DNA of 64,000 bases from JBBSTY01 sp038235385 (GTDB lineage: Bacteria; Actinomycetota; Acidimicrobiia; Acidimicrobiales; Acidimicrobilacustridaceae): the NCBI GenBank assembly GCA_038235385.1, contig JBBSTY010000002.1, forward strand, positions 1-64,000, given 5' to 3'. Positions within the stretch are counted from its first letter, which is position 1; each line of letters starts with the position of its first letter. Below the pieces are notes generated by a model. That model was not told the origin of the DNA and searched no databases. It was given only the letters and a program-made list of their open reading frames with translations. The translations under genes and the position numbers were made by a program. Below are positions 44,267 to 55,243 of this stretch, piece by piece.

Positions 44267-44854
44267 ATGCGATCGCACCAGGTGGGTACCCGTCGGACGG
44301 GACGACGAGTGGCCGTGATGGCAGCCGCGACGGCCACCACCGCCGTCCTGCTCACGGCTGGCTGCAGCTCGAGCGACACGACCACGACGACCACGACCGC
44401 CGCGTCGGCGTCGTCGGGCACCAAGGCGCCCGAGACCTCCACGACCGCCAAGACCGGGGGCACGACGCCCGGCACCGCCAAGACCAACAGCACCGCACCG
44501 AAGGGCTCCACGGTCGACCTCGCCAACGCGGACATCCTGGCCGACGAGGATGCCGTCGACGTCACGTGGAGCCTCGACGCCGGCGAGTACCGCGGCCGGG
44601 ACGGCTGGATGGTCGCCTACGACTGCTCGCCCGACGGCGAGACGTCCACGGTGTGGGGCGACGGCGTCTACACCGACGACTCCTCGGTGTGCGTGGCCGC
44701 GGTCCACGCCGGGCTCATCGACTTCGCCGACGGCGGTCGGGTCGTCATCGAGATCAGCCCCGGCCTCGAGGAGTACGGCTCCTCGACCGCCAACGGGGTG
44801 ACCACCACGGAGTACGGCAGCTGGGGCGGGAGCTACAGCTTCCCCGGCAACTGA
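44267..44854 (+). CDS. LCCL-domain lipoprotein
   Basis: 195 residues. Signal peptide and lipobox LLTAGC, a long Thr/Ser/Ala linker, then a C-terminal LCCL-like domain: TSTVWGDGVYTDDSSVCVAA, HAGLIDFADGGRVVIEISPG and GVTTTEYGSWGGSYSF. Exported and membrane-tethered; LCCL domains bind ligands such as lipids or polysaccharides, role unknown here. The ATG follows GAGGAG. Confidence 0.8.
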   Translation: MRSHQVGTRRTGRRVAVMAAATATTAVLLTAGCSSSDTTTTTTTAASASSGTKAPETSTTAKTGGTTPGTAKTNSTAPKGSTVDLANADILADEDAVDVTWSLDAGEYRGRDGWMVAYDCSPDGETSTVWGDGVYTDDSSVCVAAVHAGLIDFADGGRVVIEISPGLEEYGSSTANGVTTTEYGSWGGSYSFPGN

Positions 44855-44896
44855 TCCCGGGCAGCCGGCACCGATCCACGCCGTCTGCGGTTGCGG

Positions 44897-44902
44897 TAAT
44901 CT
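44897..44902 (+). promoter_or_regulatory. -10 box TAATCT of the amidohydrolase gene
   Basis: Overlaps operator B, so a bound regulator would block RNA polymerase. Confidence 0.5.
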
Positions 44903-44918
44903 GACAGTTCGTCAGATT
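44898..44918. promoter_or_regulatory. Operator B: AATCTGAC-AGTTC-GTCAGATT
   Basis: Perfect 8-base inverted repeat with a 5-base spacer, 25 bases upstream of the start at 44944 and overlapping the -10 box. Same core as operators A and C. Confidence 0.65.
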
Positions 44919-44943
44919 CCGACGTCGCCGAGGAGGGCACCCC

Positions 44944-46677
44944 GTGCTGGACTACGTGATCGCAGGTGGACAGCTCGTCGACGGCACCGGTGCGCCCGCT
45001 CGCGCGGCAGACATCGGTGTCCGCGACGGGCGCATCGCGGCGATCGGCGAACCCGGGACCATCACCGAGTCCGCGAGCACGACCTTCGACGCCTCCGGCC
45101 TCGTGGTGTGCCCGGGCTTCGTCGATCCCCACACCCACTACGACGCCCAGCTCTTCTGGGACCCGTTGGCCACCCCGTCCAACATCCACGGCGTGACCTC
45201 GATCATCGGTGGCAACTGCGGGTTCACGCTGGCTCCGGTGAAGACCCACGACGCCGACTACCTGCGCCGCATGATGGCCAAGGTCGAGGGCATGCCGCTC
45301 GCGGCGCTCGAGAACGGCATCGACTGGAGCTGGGAGTCCTTCGCCGAGTACCTGGGCCTGCTCGACGGCAACCTCGGCGTCAACGCCGGGTTCCTCGTCG
45401 GCCACTGCGCGCTGCGCCGCTACGTGATGGGCACCGACGCCATCGGCAGCGAGGCGACGCCCGACCAGATCGAGGCCATGGTCCAGGTGCTCCACGGCGC
45501 CCTCGAGGCCGGTGGCCTCGGCTTCTCCACCACGCTCTCCAAGACCCACTCCGACGGCGACGGCCAGCCGGTCGCCTCTCGCTGGGCCAGCAAGGACGAG
45601 CTCATCGCCCTGTGCGCCGCGGTCGGCGAGCACGAGGGCACCACGCTCGAGGGGATCGTCGACGGCTGCCTGGAGTACTTCAGCGACGACGAGGTGGAGC
45701 TGCTCACGGCCATGAGCGTGGCCGCCGATCGGCCCATCAACTGGAACGTGCTCACCGTCGACTCGAAGCGCCCCGATCAGGTCGCCCACCAGCTCGAGGC
45801 CGGGTCGAAGGCGGCTGCCGCGGGCGGACGCATCGTCGCGCTCACCATGCCCGTGCTCGTGCCCATGAACATGAGCTTCCTCACCTACTGCGCGCTCAAC
45901 ATGCTGCCGGACTGGGGCCCGATCCTGGGTCTGCCGATCTCCGAGCGCATCGATGCGCTGCGCGACCCCGAGACCCGCCGGTTCCTGGAGGACCGCGCCC
46001 ACAGCGACGAGGCGGGGGTGTTCGCCCGGCTCACCGACTTCGGCAACTACGTCCTCGGCGACACCTACTCCGACACCAACGAGGGGCTGAAGGGCCGCGT
46101 CGTGGCCGACATCGCCGCCGAGCGCGGCCAGGACCCGTTCGACACGCTGGTCGAGATCGTGGTCAACGACGACCTCCGCACCGTGCTGTGGCCCATCCCC
46201 ACCGACGGCGACGACGAGTCGTGGCGCATGCGGGCCGAGCTGTGGACCGACGGTCGGGCCATGATCGGCGGGTCCGACGCCGGGGCCCACCTCGACCGCA
46301 TGTGCGGTTCGTCCTACACGACTCGGTTCATCGGCGACTGCCTGCGGGGACGCAAGCTGGCCACCGTGGAACGAGCGGTCGAGATGATCACCCGGCAGCC
46401 GGCGGAGCTCTTCGGGCTGCGCGAGCGTGGCGTGATCGCGGAGGGGTTCCACGCCGACATCGTCGTGTTCGACCCCGACACCATCGGCGCCGGCCACGCC
46501 ACGCTCGTCCACGACCTGCCGGGCGAGACCCCCCGCCTCGTCGCCGACGCCAGCGGCGTCGTGCGGGTGCTGGTCAATGGCATCGAGACCGTCCGCGACA
46601 ACGTCGCCACCGGCGCGCTTCCCGGCACCCTCCTGCGCTCGGGCACCGACACCGACACGGTCAGCGCCCGGTCCTGA
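44944..46677 (+). CDS. Amidohydrolase family protein (N-acyl-D-amino-acid deacylase-like)
   Basis: 577 residues from GTG (GAGGAGGGC upstream). Metal site HxH in VDPHTHYDAQLFWDPL, GHCALRRYVMG, and the Asp in MIGGSDAGAHLDRMC. Family enzymes hydrolyse C-N bonds such as N-acyl-D-amino acids. It is followed after about 50 bases by a CaiB-type CoA transferase and lies under operator B, so its true substrate may belong to a CoA-ester pathway. Confidence 0.9.
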   Translation: MLDYVIAGGQLVDGTGAPARAADIGVRDGRIAAIGEPGTITESASTTFDASGLVVCPGFVDPHTHYDAQLFWDPLATPSNIHGVTSIIGGNCGFTLAPVKTHDADYLRRMMAKVEGMPLAALENGIDWSWESFAEYLGLLDGNLGVNAGFLVGHCALRRYVMGTDAIGSEATPDQIEAMVQVLHGALEAGGLGFSTTLSKTHSDGDGQPVASRWASKDELIALCAAVGEHEGTTLEGIVDGCLEYFSDDEVELLTAMSVAADRPINWNVLTVDSKRPDQVAHQLEAGSKAAAAGGRIVALTMPVLVPMNMSFLTYCALNMLPDWGPILGLPISERIDALRDPETRRFLEDRAHSDEAGVFARLTDFGNYVLGDTYSDTNEGLKGRVVADIAAERGQDPFDTLVEIVVNDDLRTVLWPIPTDGDDESWRMRAELWTDGRAMIGGSDAGAHLDRMCGSSYTTRFIGDCLRGRKLATVERAVEMITRQPAELFGLRERGVIAEGFHADIVVFDPDTIGAGHATLVHDLPGETPRLVADASGVVRVLVNGIETVRDNVATGALPGTLLRSGTDTDTVSARS

Positions 46678-46726
46678 CCGGATCTCGGGACTGGCGTCGG
46701 CGCCGCCGACTCGCCAAGGTTGGGCG

Positions 46727-47989
46727 ATGAGACTCGGAGACATCGCCAACGCCGACGCCGCCCGCTACGGCAAGCCCCTCGACGGGATCCGGGTGCTGGC
46801 GGCCGAACAGATGCAGGCGCTTCCGTACGCCACCCAGCTCCTCGCCCGGTTGGGCGCCGAGGTGGTCAAGGTGGAACACCCCACCCACGGGGAGAGCGGC
46901 CGGGGTTCGGCGCCGGCGATGCGCGATCCGGAGGGCCGACCCGTCGGCGCCACCTACCTGCGCAACAACCTCGACAAGGAGAGCGTCGGCATCGACCTCA
47001 AGCAGCCCGAGGGGCGCGACCTGTTCCTGTCCCTGGTCCCGAGGTTCGATGTGATCGCCGAGAACTTCAAGCCCGGCACCATGGACCGCATGGGGCTCGG
47101 GTACCGCGACATCGCCGTCGTGCACCCCCGGGCCATCTACCTGTCGATCTCGGGCTTCGGCAACGGGATCCCCGGCGCCGACCCATCGCCCTACTCCTCG
47201 TGGCCCGCCTATGCCTCGGTCGTCGAGGCGATGTCGGGCATCTACGAGTACAAGAGCGGCCCCGACCGCCCACCCACCACGATCCCGGCCGGCGCACTCG
47301 GCGACATCTCGTCCGCGCTCTTCGGCGTCATCGGTGTGCTCGCCGCGCTGCGCCACCGCGACACGACCGGCGAGGGCCAGCACGTCGACATCGCCATGCT
47401 CGACGCCATGGTGGCCATGACCGACATCGTCACCAACTTCTGGTCGATGGGCGTGCGGCCCGAGCCGGGCAAGGTGCTGCCCGTGATCTGCGAGGGGTTC
47501 CACGCAGATGACGGCTACGTGGTCGTGCAGATCGGGCGGGAGCACCAGTTCGTGAAGCTCGCCGAGCTCATCGGCAAGCCCGAGTGGGCCGACGATCCGC
47601 GGTTCGCCACCCGCGAGGGCTGGATGCCCCACCTCGACTCCGACATCCGTCCGGCCATCGAGGCCTGGCTGGTCGGCCGCACCAAGCTCGAGGCCGCCCA
47701 GGTGCTCACCGAGGCCGGCATCGTCGCCGGTCCGTCCAACAGCGCCGCCGACGTCATCGCCGATCCGCACGTCGCCGCCCGCAACATGCTCGTCGAGGTG
47801 CCCCGCACCGACGGCGTCACCGAGCCCATCCTCGTCCCCGGCAACCCGGTCAAGATGTCGAAGGTCGCCGAGGGGCCCGAGCACCGCATGCCGTGGGTGG
47901 GCGAGCACACCGGCGAGGTGCTGAAGGCCGAGCTCGACCTCGACGACACCCAGCTCGGCTCGTTGCGCGAGGCCGGCATCATCACCTGA
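46727..47989 (+). CDS. CaiB/BaiF-family CoA transferase (class III)
   Basis: 420 residues. Type III pattern: GIRVLAAEQMQALPYATQLL, RLGAEVVKVEHPT, RNNLDKESVGIDLK, FDVIAENFKPGTMDRMGLG, and the covalent-intermediate Asp in AGALGDISSALFG. It moves CoA between carboxylic acids. It probably shares a transcript with the amidohydrolase upstream; convergent with the tetR gene, with a 9-base gap. Confidence 0.92.
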   Translation: MRLGDIANADAARYGKPLDGIRVLAAEQMQALPYATQLLARLGAEVVKVEHPTHGESGRGSAPAMRDPEGRPVGATYLRNNLDKESVGIDLKQPEGRDLFLSLVPRFDVIAENFKPGTMDRMGLGYRDIAVVHPRAIYLSISGFGNGIPGADPSPYSSWPAYASVVEAMSGIYEYKSGPDRPPTTIPAGALGDISSALFGVIGVLAALRHRDTTGEGQHVDIAMLDAMVAMTDIVTNFWSMGVRPEPGKVLPVICEGFHADDGYVVVQIGREHQFVKLAELIGKPEWADDPRFATREGWMPHLDSDIRPAIEAWLVGRTKLEAAQVLTEAGIVAGPSNSAADVIADPHVAARNMLVEVPRTDGVTEPILVPGNPVKMSKVAEGPEHRMPWVGEHTGEVLKAELDLDDTQLGSLREAGIIT

Positions 47990-47998
47990 CGGGCTCGA

Positions 47999-48643
47999 TC
48001 AGGGCGACGGGTGAGTCGTCGTGTCGAGCGCGGCGGAGAACACGGCGATGACATCGGGACCGTAGAGGTCGAGGCCGTCGCGCCCGAACTGCAGGATCGA
48101 GGTGAGCAGCGAGATCACGATCACGACCACCCCGCTGCCGACCACCACGGGATCGATGTCGGTCCGCACCGAGCCGGACGCCTGCTCCGACCGCAGCCGC
48201 TCGGCCACCGCCTTGCGCAACTCGCTGAGCGCGGGCATGTCGAGCACCCGGCCGGTGACGTGCGGCTCGAGGCCACTGAGCACCCGGCGGGCCAGCGGGT
48301 GGTGCTCGACCGCCTCGAGCAACGTGACGATCAGGATCTGGCGCCACTCGTCGGGGTCGGAGTCGTCGAACACGCACGCCGTCCCCTCCTCGATCACCCC
48401 CGCCGCGTCCTCGTCGAGCGCGGCGAAGAACAGCGCCTCCTTGTTCGGGAAGTACGCGTAGGTGATGGTCCCGCCCACGCCGGCGTCGCGGGCGATGGTG
48501 GCCACCGACGTCGAGCGGAAGCCGTCCCGACCGAACCGCTCGATGGCGGCGTCGAGGATGGCCCGCCGGGTCTGCTCCCCCTTCGCCGGCAGCGAGTCGG
48601 GGGAGGTCGACACGGTAGGTGCGCTGGGGTGGGGGTCCGCCAT
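47999..48643 (-). CDS. TetR-family transcriptional regulator
   Basis: 214 residues. HTH: RRAILDAAIERFGRDGFRST then TIARDAGVGGTITYAYFPNK, with the ligand domain after. The ATG is 6 bases after TAGGGT. It is divergent from the diiron-type hydrolase, and an 8-base inverted repeat lies between (48661-48685), which it likely binds. It could also be the regulator of the CTGAC/GTCAG sites, but the sequences differ. Confidence 0.92.
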   Translation of the reverse strand: MADPHPSAPTVSTSPDSLPAKGEQTRRAILDAAIERFGRDGFRSTSVATIARDAGVGGTITYAYFPNKEALFFAALDEDAAGVIEEGTACVFDDSDPDEWRQILIVTLLEAVEHHPLARRVLSGLEPHVTGRVLDMPALSELRKAVAERLRSEQASGSVRTDIDPVVVGSGVVVIVISLLTSILQFGRDGLDLYGPDVIAVFSAALDTTTHPSP

Positions 48644-48649
48644 GGGACA

Positions 48650-48655
48650 ACCCTA
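48650..48655 (-). promoter_or_regulatory. -10 box TAGGGT of the tetR gene
   Basis: Six bases before the ATG, minus strand; six bases from the operator. Confidence 0.5.
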
Positions 48656-48660
48656 GCAAA

Positions 48661-48685
48661 TTGAGTGATTGAGTAGTTCACTCAA
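48661..48685. promoter_or_regulatory. Inverted repeat, likely TetR operator
   Basis: TTGAGTGA and TCACTCAA arms separated by 9 bases, in the short divergent interval between tetR and the hydrolase, just upstream of the tetR -10 box. Probably the autoregulatory operator of the adjacent TetR. Confidence 0.6.
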
Positions 48686-48749
48686 ATCGTCTACCCTTGA
48701 CCCCGTCGCCCGTGCGACCGACCTCGACCCAGCGGAGCGGAGCCCAGCC

Positions 48750-49618
48750 ATGACCTCGACGAGCGCACCCGCTCGCACCATCCCCACCCGACGCATCTCC
48801 TTCGACGAGTCGCTGCGCGAGTTGCCCAAGCACTTCGCCGACGACGGCGATCTGATCATGAGTCACGTCGTGGCCACCCTGTCGTCGGTGTTCCCCGACG
48901 GCGAGGACTTCTTCGTCCGGTCGGTGCGCGCGTTCCGGGACCAGGTCACCGACCCCGAGCTGCGCCGGCAGGTGTCGGGCTTCATCGGCCAGGAGGCGAT
49001 CCACGGACGTGAGCACCGTGCGCTCAACCGCCGCCTCGACGAGCTCGGCTACCCGACCGCGCGCATGGAGCGGCTCACGAAGTGGGGCCTGGCCAAACGT
49101 GAGCAGCTCATGTCACCGACCTCCAACCTGGCGGCCACCGCGGCGCTCGAGCACTTCACCGCCACCCTCGCCGAGGTCGTCCTGCGCGATCCCGAGGCCC
49201 GCCAGATCTTCGGGAGCCCGGCGATCACCAACATGTTGCTCTGGCACGCGCTCGAGGAGTCCGAGCACAAGGCCGTCGCCTTCGACGTGTACCGGATCAG
49301 CGGCGGGAGCGAGCGCACCCGCACGTTCACCATGAACGCCGTCTGCGTGGGGTTCATCGGCGGCATGACCCTCCAGGCCATCGTCTCGCTGCTCGGCGAC
49401 CGCTCGACCTACCGGCCTCGCACGCTGGCCCGCAGCGTCAGGCGCCTCCGTCGGTCGCCGTTCTTGCGCCGCGAGGTCTGGAACCAGCTCCGCGACTACA
49501 ACCGCCCCGACTTCCACCCCGACGACCAGGACACCACCGAGCTCGTGGCGCAGTGGCGAGCGACGCTGTTCGGCGACGAGGGCACGCTGACCGATCTGCT
49601 CACGACCAGACCCGCAGC

Positions 49619-49622
<4 letters not shown>
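48750..49622 (+). CDS. Predicted metal-dependent hydrolase (COG3687/PF10118-like)
   Basis: 290 residues. Ferritin-like helical pattern with metal ligands GQEAIHGREHRALN, ALEHFTATLAEVV and ALEESEHKAVAFDVY (EExxH), as in the metal_hydrol family. Its neighbours in lipid catabolism loci suggest fatty-acid or wax-related chemistry (inference). The start chosen is ATG 48750; a longer reading to 48669 would begin inside the operator. It overlaps the next gene by GTGA. Confidence 0.8.
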
Positions 49623-51997
<2,375 letters not shown>

Positions 51998-52022
51998 TCG
52001 ACGCGCCGCCCGGTTGGTCGCG

Positions 52023-52733
52023 TCAGACGACGCTGCCGGTGATCCGACCGATGCCGAGCGAGATGGCAAGCGCCAACGAACCACCGATGAAGACCCGGAC
52101 GGCTGCTCGCCACTGCGGAGCGCCACCGAGGCGAGCCCCGATCGATCCCAGCACCACCAGGCCGATCAGGGTGATCGCCATGGTGAGCGGCACCCGCAGC
52201 GACGCTGGGGCGAGCGCCACCACCACGACGGGCACGATCGCACCGGCGGTGAAGCTCACGGCGGACACCACCGAAGCCTGCACCGGCTTGGCGAGTGCGT
52301 TCGGATCCAGCCCGAGCTCGTCGCGTGCGTGGATGGCCAACGGATCATGCAGCGACAGCTCGGCAGCGACCTGCTGGGCCAACGCCGGGCTGAGTCCCCG
52401 CTGCTCATAGATCTGCTCGAGCTCGGCCTGCTCCAGGTCGGGCGAGACGAGCAGCTCGTTCCGCTCCCGTTCGAGATCGGCTCGCTCGGTGTCTCGCTGC
52501 GAGCTGACCGAGACGTACTCGCCCGCCGCCATCGACAGCGCGCCGGCGGTCAGCCCGGCCACGCCTGCGACCAGAACCGTGGAACGCTCGCCGTCGGCGG
52601 CGGCGACGCCGACCATCAGCGCTGCCGTCGAGATGAGGCCGTCGTTGGCGCCCAGGACGGCGGCGCGCAGCCATGCGGCTCGTCCGCCCCGGTGGCGTTC
52701 GGCGGCAAGGTGATCGGGCAGCAGACGGGTCAC
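52023..52733 (-). CDS. VIT1/CCC1-family transporter
   Basis: 236 residues from GTG. Five membrane segments expected; WLRAAVLGANDGLISTAALM is the family signature at helix 1, GALSMAAGEYVSVSSQRDTE follows helix 2, and a cytosolic Glu-rich helix region follows. Exports or stores Fe2+ or Mn2+. Divergent from the hydrolase at 52880. Confidence 0.9.
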   Translation of the reverse strand: MTRLLPDHLAAERHRGGRAAWLRAAVLGANDGLISTAALMVGVAAADGERSTVLVAGVAGLTAGALSMAAGEYVSVSSQRDTERADLERERNELLVSPDLEQAELEQIYEQRGLSPALAQQVAAELSLHDPLAIHARDELGLDPNALAKPVQASVVSAVSFTAGAIVPVVVVALAPASLRVPLTMAITLIGLVVLGSIGARLGGAPQWRAAVRVFIGGSLALAISLGIGRITGSVV

Positions 52734-52879
52734 GCAACGACGCTCGCACGGCGCCGGGGTCCTCGACAGAGCCGAAGGTCCGCGAGCACAAGAGGACCTT
52801 CGGCCGTGGAAGGCGACCACGGCTGCCGCGAGAATGGGAGCGAAGCCGTCCGTCGGGTCGGCAGCGAGGTGCTCCCGTC

Positions 52880-53758
52880 ATGCCGCCAGACAGCTCGTCG
52901 TTCACGTTCCGAGGCCACCAGATCGTCTACGACGTCTACGGCGAGGGTGAGCAGGTGCTCATCTACATCCACGGACTCCTGATCGACTCGGACGTCAACC
53001 GGGGGATCGCCGCGGCGCTGGCCGACCGCGGCCATCGCGTGGTGCTCATCGACCTCCTCGGCCACGGGCGCAGCGACAAGCCCGCACATGCCACCGAGTA
53101 CCGGATCGACGCCTACGCCGACCAGGTGTTCGCGCTCATGGACGAGCTCGGCGTCGATCAGGCCGTGCTCGGTGGCGTGTCGCTCGGCGCCAACGTGAGC
53201 CTGTTCGCGGCGACCCAGCAACCCGAGCGCGTTCGCGGCCTGGTGCTCGAGATGCCCGTGCTCGAGTGGGCCGTGCCCAGCGCGGCGATGCTCTTCGTGC
53301 CGCTGCTGCTGCTCGCGCACTACGGCGGTGGGGTGGCCCGGCTGGCATCCGCGGTGCTGCGACGCGTCCCCGACACGCCCTTCGATCCGTTGAACAGCCT
53401 CCTGCACGCGGCCTGCGCCCCTCCCGACGTCATCGCCGCGGTCCTGCACGGCGTCCTCGTCGGACCCGTGGCCCCGACCCAGGAGCAGCGAGAGGGCATC
53501 GAAGCTCCCACGCTCATCCTCGCCCACCGCAACGACCTGATCCACCCGTTCGACGATGCCGAGAACGTGTCGCGCGAACTGCCCCACGCCACGCTCGTGC
53601 ACGCCCGATCACCGATCGAGCTGCGCCTGCACCCCGATCGGCTCACCGACGCCATCGCCGACTTCGTCGAGACCGCATGGTCGGACACGTCGCCGAGCCA
53701 GCCGGAACGGCGGGGACGCCGCCCGGCAGTGGGTAGTGCCACCCGCGTCGCGAACTGA
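52880..53758 (+). CDS. Alpha/beta hydrolase
   Basis: 292 residues. YIHGLLIDS, DLLGHGRSDKP, nucleophile elbow GGVSLGANVSLF (Ser), acid candidate in APTLILAHRNDLIHPFD and His in the C-terminal part. Likely an ester hydrolase; a short hydrophobic segment (AMLFVPLLLLAHYGGG) is present. Two bases before the WS/DGAT-like gene, so they form an operon. Confidence 0.88.
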   Translation: MPPDSSSFTFRGHQIVYDVYGEGEQVLIYIHGLLIDSDVNRGIAAALADRGHRVVLIDLLGHGRSDKPAHATEYRIDAYADQVFALMDELGVDQAVLGGVSLGANVSLFAATQQPERVRGLVLEMPVLEWAVPSAAMLFVPLLLLAHYGGGVARLASAVLRRVPDTPFDPLNSLLHAACAPPDVIAAVLHGVLVGPVAPTQEQREGIEAPTLILAHRNDLIHPFDDAENVSRELPHATLVHARSPIELRLHPDRLTDAIADFVETAWSDTSPSQPERRGRRPAVGSATRVAN

Positions 53759-53760
53759 AC

Positions 53761-55215
53761 GTGGACCACGAGCACCTGCGTCCTCAGGACGCAACGCTGC
53801 TGAGCTCCCAGGACGACCTGGCGCCGCTCCAGATCGGCGCGCTCTGCCTCTTCGACGGTGCCCCGCTGCGCGATGGCGACGGACGGCTGCGCATCGACGA
53901 GCTCACCCGCCACGTCGAGGACCGGTTGACGTTCCTGGCCCGCTTCCGGCGACGGCTGGCGCCGGTCCCTCTCGGCCTCGTGCCGCCGGTCTGGGTCGAC
54001 GACGAGCACTTCGACATCGCCAACCACGTGCGGCACACCGCGCTGGCCGATCCCGGCGACGACGACCAGGTGCGCGAGTGCGTCTCGCGCATCGTCGAGG
54101 AGCCCCTCGATCCAGCTCACCCGCTGTGGGAGCTGTGGGCCGTCGACGGCTTGGCAGGCGACCGGGTCGCCGTGGTCCTCAAGTGCAGCCACGTCATGAC
54201 CGACGGCATGGCGCTGCTGGACCTCGCGCTCTCGATGCTCGACCTGTCGCCCGAGCCCGCCCCGGCGCCCCCGGCCGGGCCGCCGGCCGAGCCGACCGCG
54301 CCACCGGCGCCCATCTCCCTGCTCGTCGGCTCGCTCGTGGCCCGCACCCGCCGGCGCCTCGGCCTGGTCGGGCGCTCCCTGTCCGCGCTGCGCGACCCAC
54401 GCCCGGTCCTCGGCACCACCATCGAGCTCGTCCGGTCGGCGGCCGCGCGGACGACGTCGGTCCTCGCTCCGCCCCTGTCGATCAACCGCCCGATCGGCCA
54501 ACGTCGCGATGTCGCGTGGCGGTCGGCCTCCATGACCGAGCTGCGTGAGGTAGCCGGCGTCCTCGATGTCACGTTGAACGACGTGATCCTGGCGATCGTG
54601 GCCGGCGCACTGCGCCGCTACCTCGGCGGCGACGGTGCCGACGTCGACTCGATCCGACCCCGGGTCCTCGTCCCGGTCTCGATCCACGGCGCCGCTCCCG
54701 GGCAGGAGATCGAGAACCGCTTCTCCCTGATGGTCACCGAGCTCCCCGTCCACCTGCCCGACCCGATCGATCGGGTCCGGTTCACCCATCGGGACACGGC
54801 GCGGCTCAAGTCCTCCGCGACCCGGCCGCTCGTCCCGCTCCTCTTCGAGATCAGCGACGTGGTGCCGGCCGCGCTGCTGCACGCGATCGCTCCGGTCCTG
54901 CTCCGCCACCAACCGCTGGTCAACCTGGCCGTGACCAACCTCCCGGGCACGCCCGAACCGATGTACCTCCTCGGCGCCCGCATGAACGAGGCCTACCCGT
55001 TCGTCTCGCTCACGGGCAACATCGCCGTGATCATCGGTGCCCTCTCCTACCAGGACCGCCTCGGCGTGGGCATCACCGTGGACGCCGACGTGGTCACCGA
55101 TCTCGACGCGCTGGCCTCGGCGTTCGACGACGCCGTGCAGGAGCTCGTCGACCAGGTGGGCGCCTCCATCACGGCTACGGGTGGCCGAGCGATGCCCCGA
55201 CCGCTAGATTTCTGA
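53761..55215 (+). CDS. WS/DGAT-like acyltransferase (wax ester/triacylglycerol synthase)
   Basis: 484 residues from GTG. The acyltransferase signature reads CSHVMTDGMALLDLA (SHxxxDG, with Ser for the first His of HHxxxDG), PLWELWAVDG and LNDVILAIVAGALRRYL. The second His needed for catalysis is kept; loss of the first His is known in divergent family members. The middle ~40 residues are Pro/Ala-rich. It would esterify an alcohol or diacylglycerol with acyl-CoA, giving storage lipid. Its stop (55213-55215) lies within operator C. Confidence 0.85.
   Translation: MDHEHLRPQDATLLSSQDDLAPLQIGALCLFDGAPLRDGDGRLRIDELTRHVEDRLTFLARFRRRLAPVPLGLVPPVWVDDEHFDIANHVRHTALADPGDDDQVRECVSRIVEEPLDPAHPLWELWAVDGLAGDRVAVVLKCSHVMTDGMALLDLALSMLDLSPEPAPAPPAGPPAEPTAPPAPISLLVGSLVARTRRRLGLVGRSLSALRDPRPVLGTTIELVRSAAARTTSVLAPPLSINRPIGQRRDVAWRSASMTELREVAGVLDVTLNDVILAIVAGALRRYLGGDGADVDSIRPRVLVPVSIHGAAPGQEIENRFSLMVTELPVHLPDPIDRVRFTHRDTARLKSSATRPLVPLLFEISDVVPAALLHAIAPVLLRHQPLVNLAVTNLPGTPEPMYLLGARMNEAYPFVSLTGNIAVIIGALSYQDRLGVGITVDADVVTDLDALASAFDDAVQELVDQVGASITATGGRAMPRPLDF
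55205..55210 (+). promoter_or_regulatory. -10 box TAGATT of the acyl-CoA dehydrogenase operon
   Basis: Immediately upstream of operator C, inside the end of the previous gene. Confidence 0.5.
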
Positions 55216-55227
55216 CGCCCCGTCAGA
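55211..55227. promoter_or_regulatory. Operator C: TCTGAC-GCCCC-GTCAGA
   Basis: Perfect 6-base inverted repeat with a 5-base spacer, 16 bases upstream of the start at 55244 and directly after the -10 box, where a bound repressor would cover the transcription start. Same core as A and B. Confidence 0.65.
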
Positions 55228-55243
55228 TCACCAGGAGCGTCGC

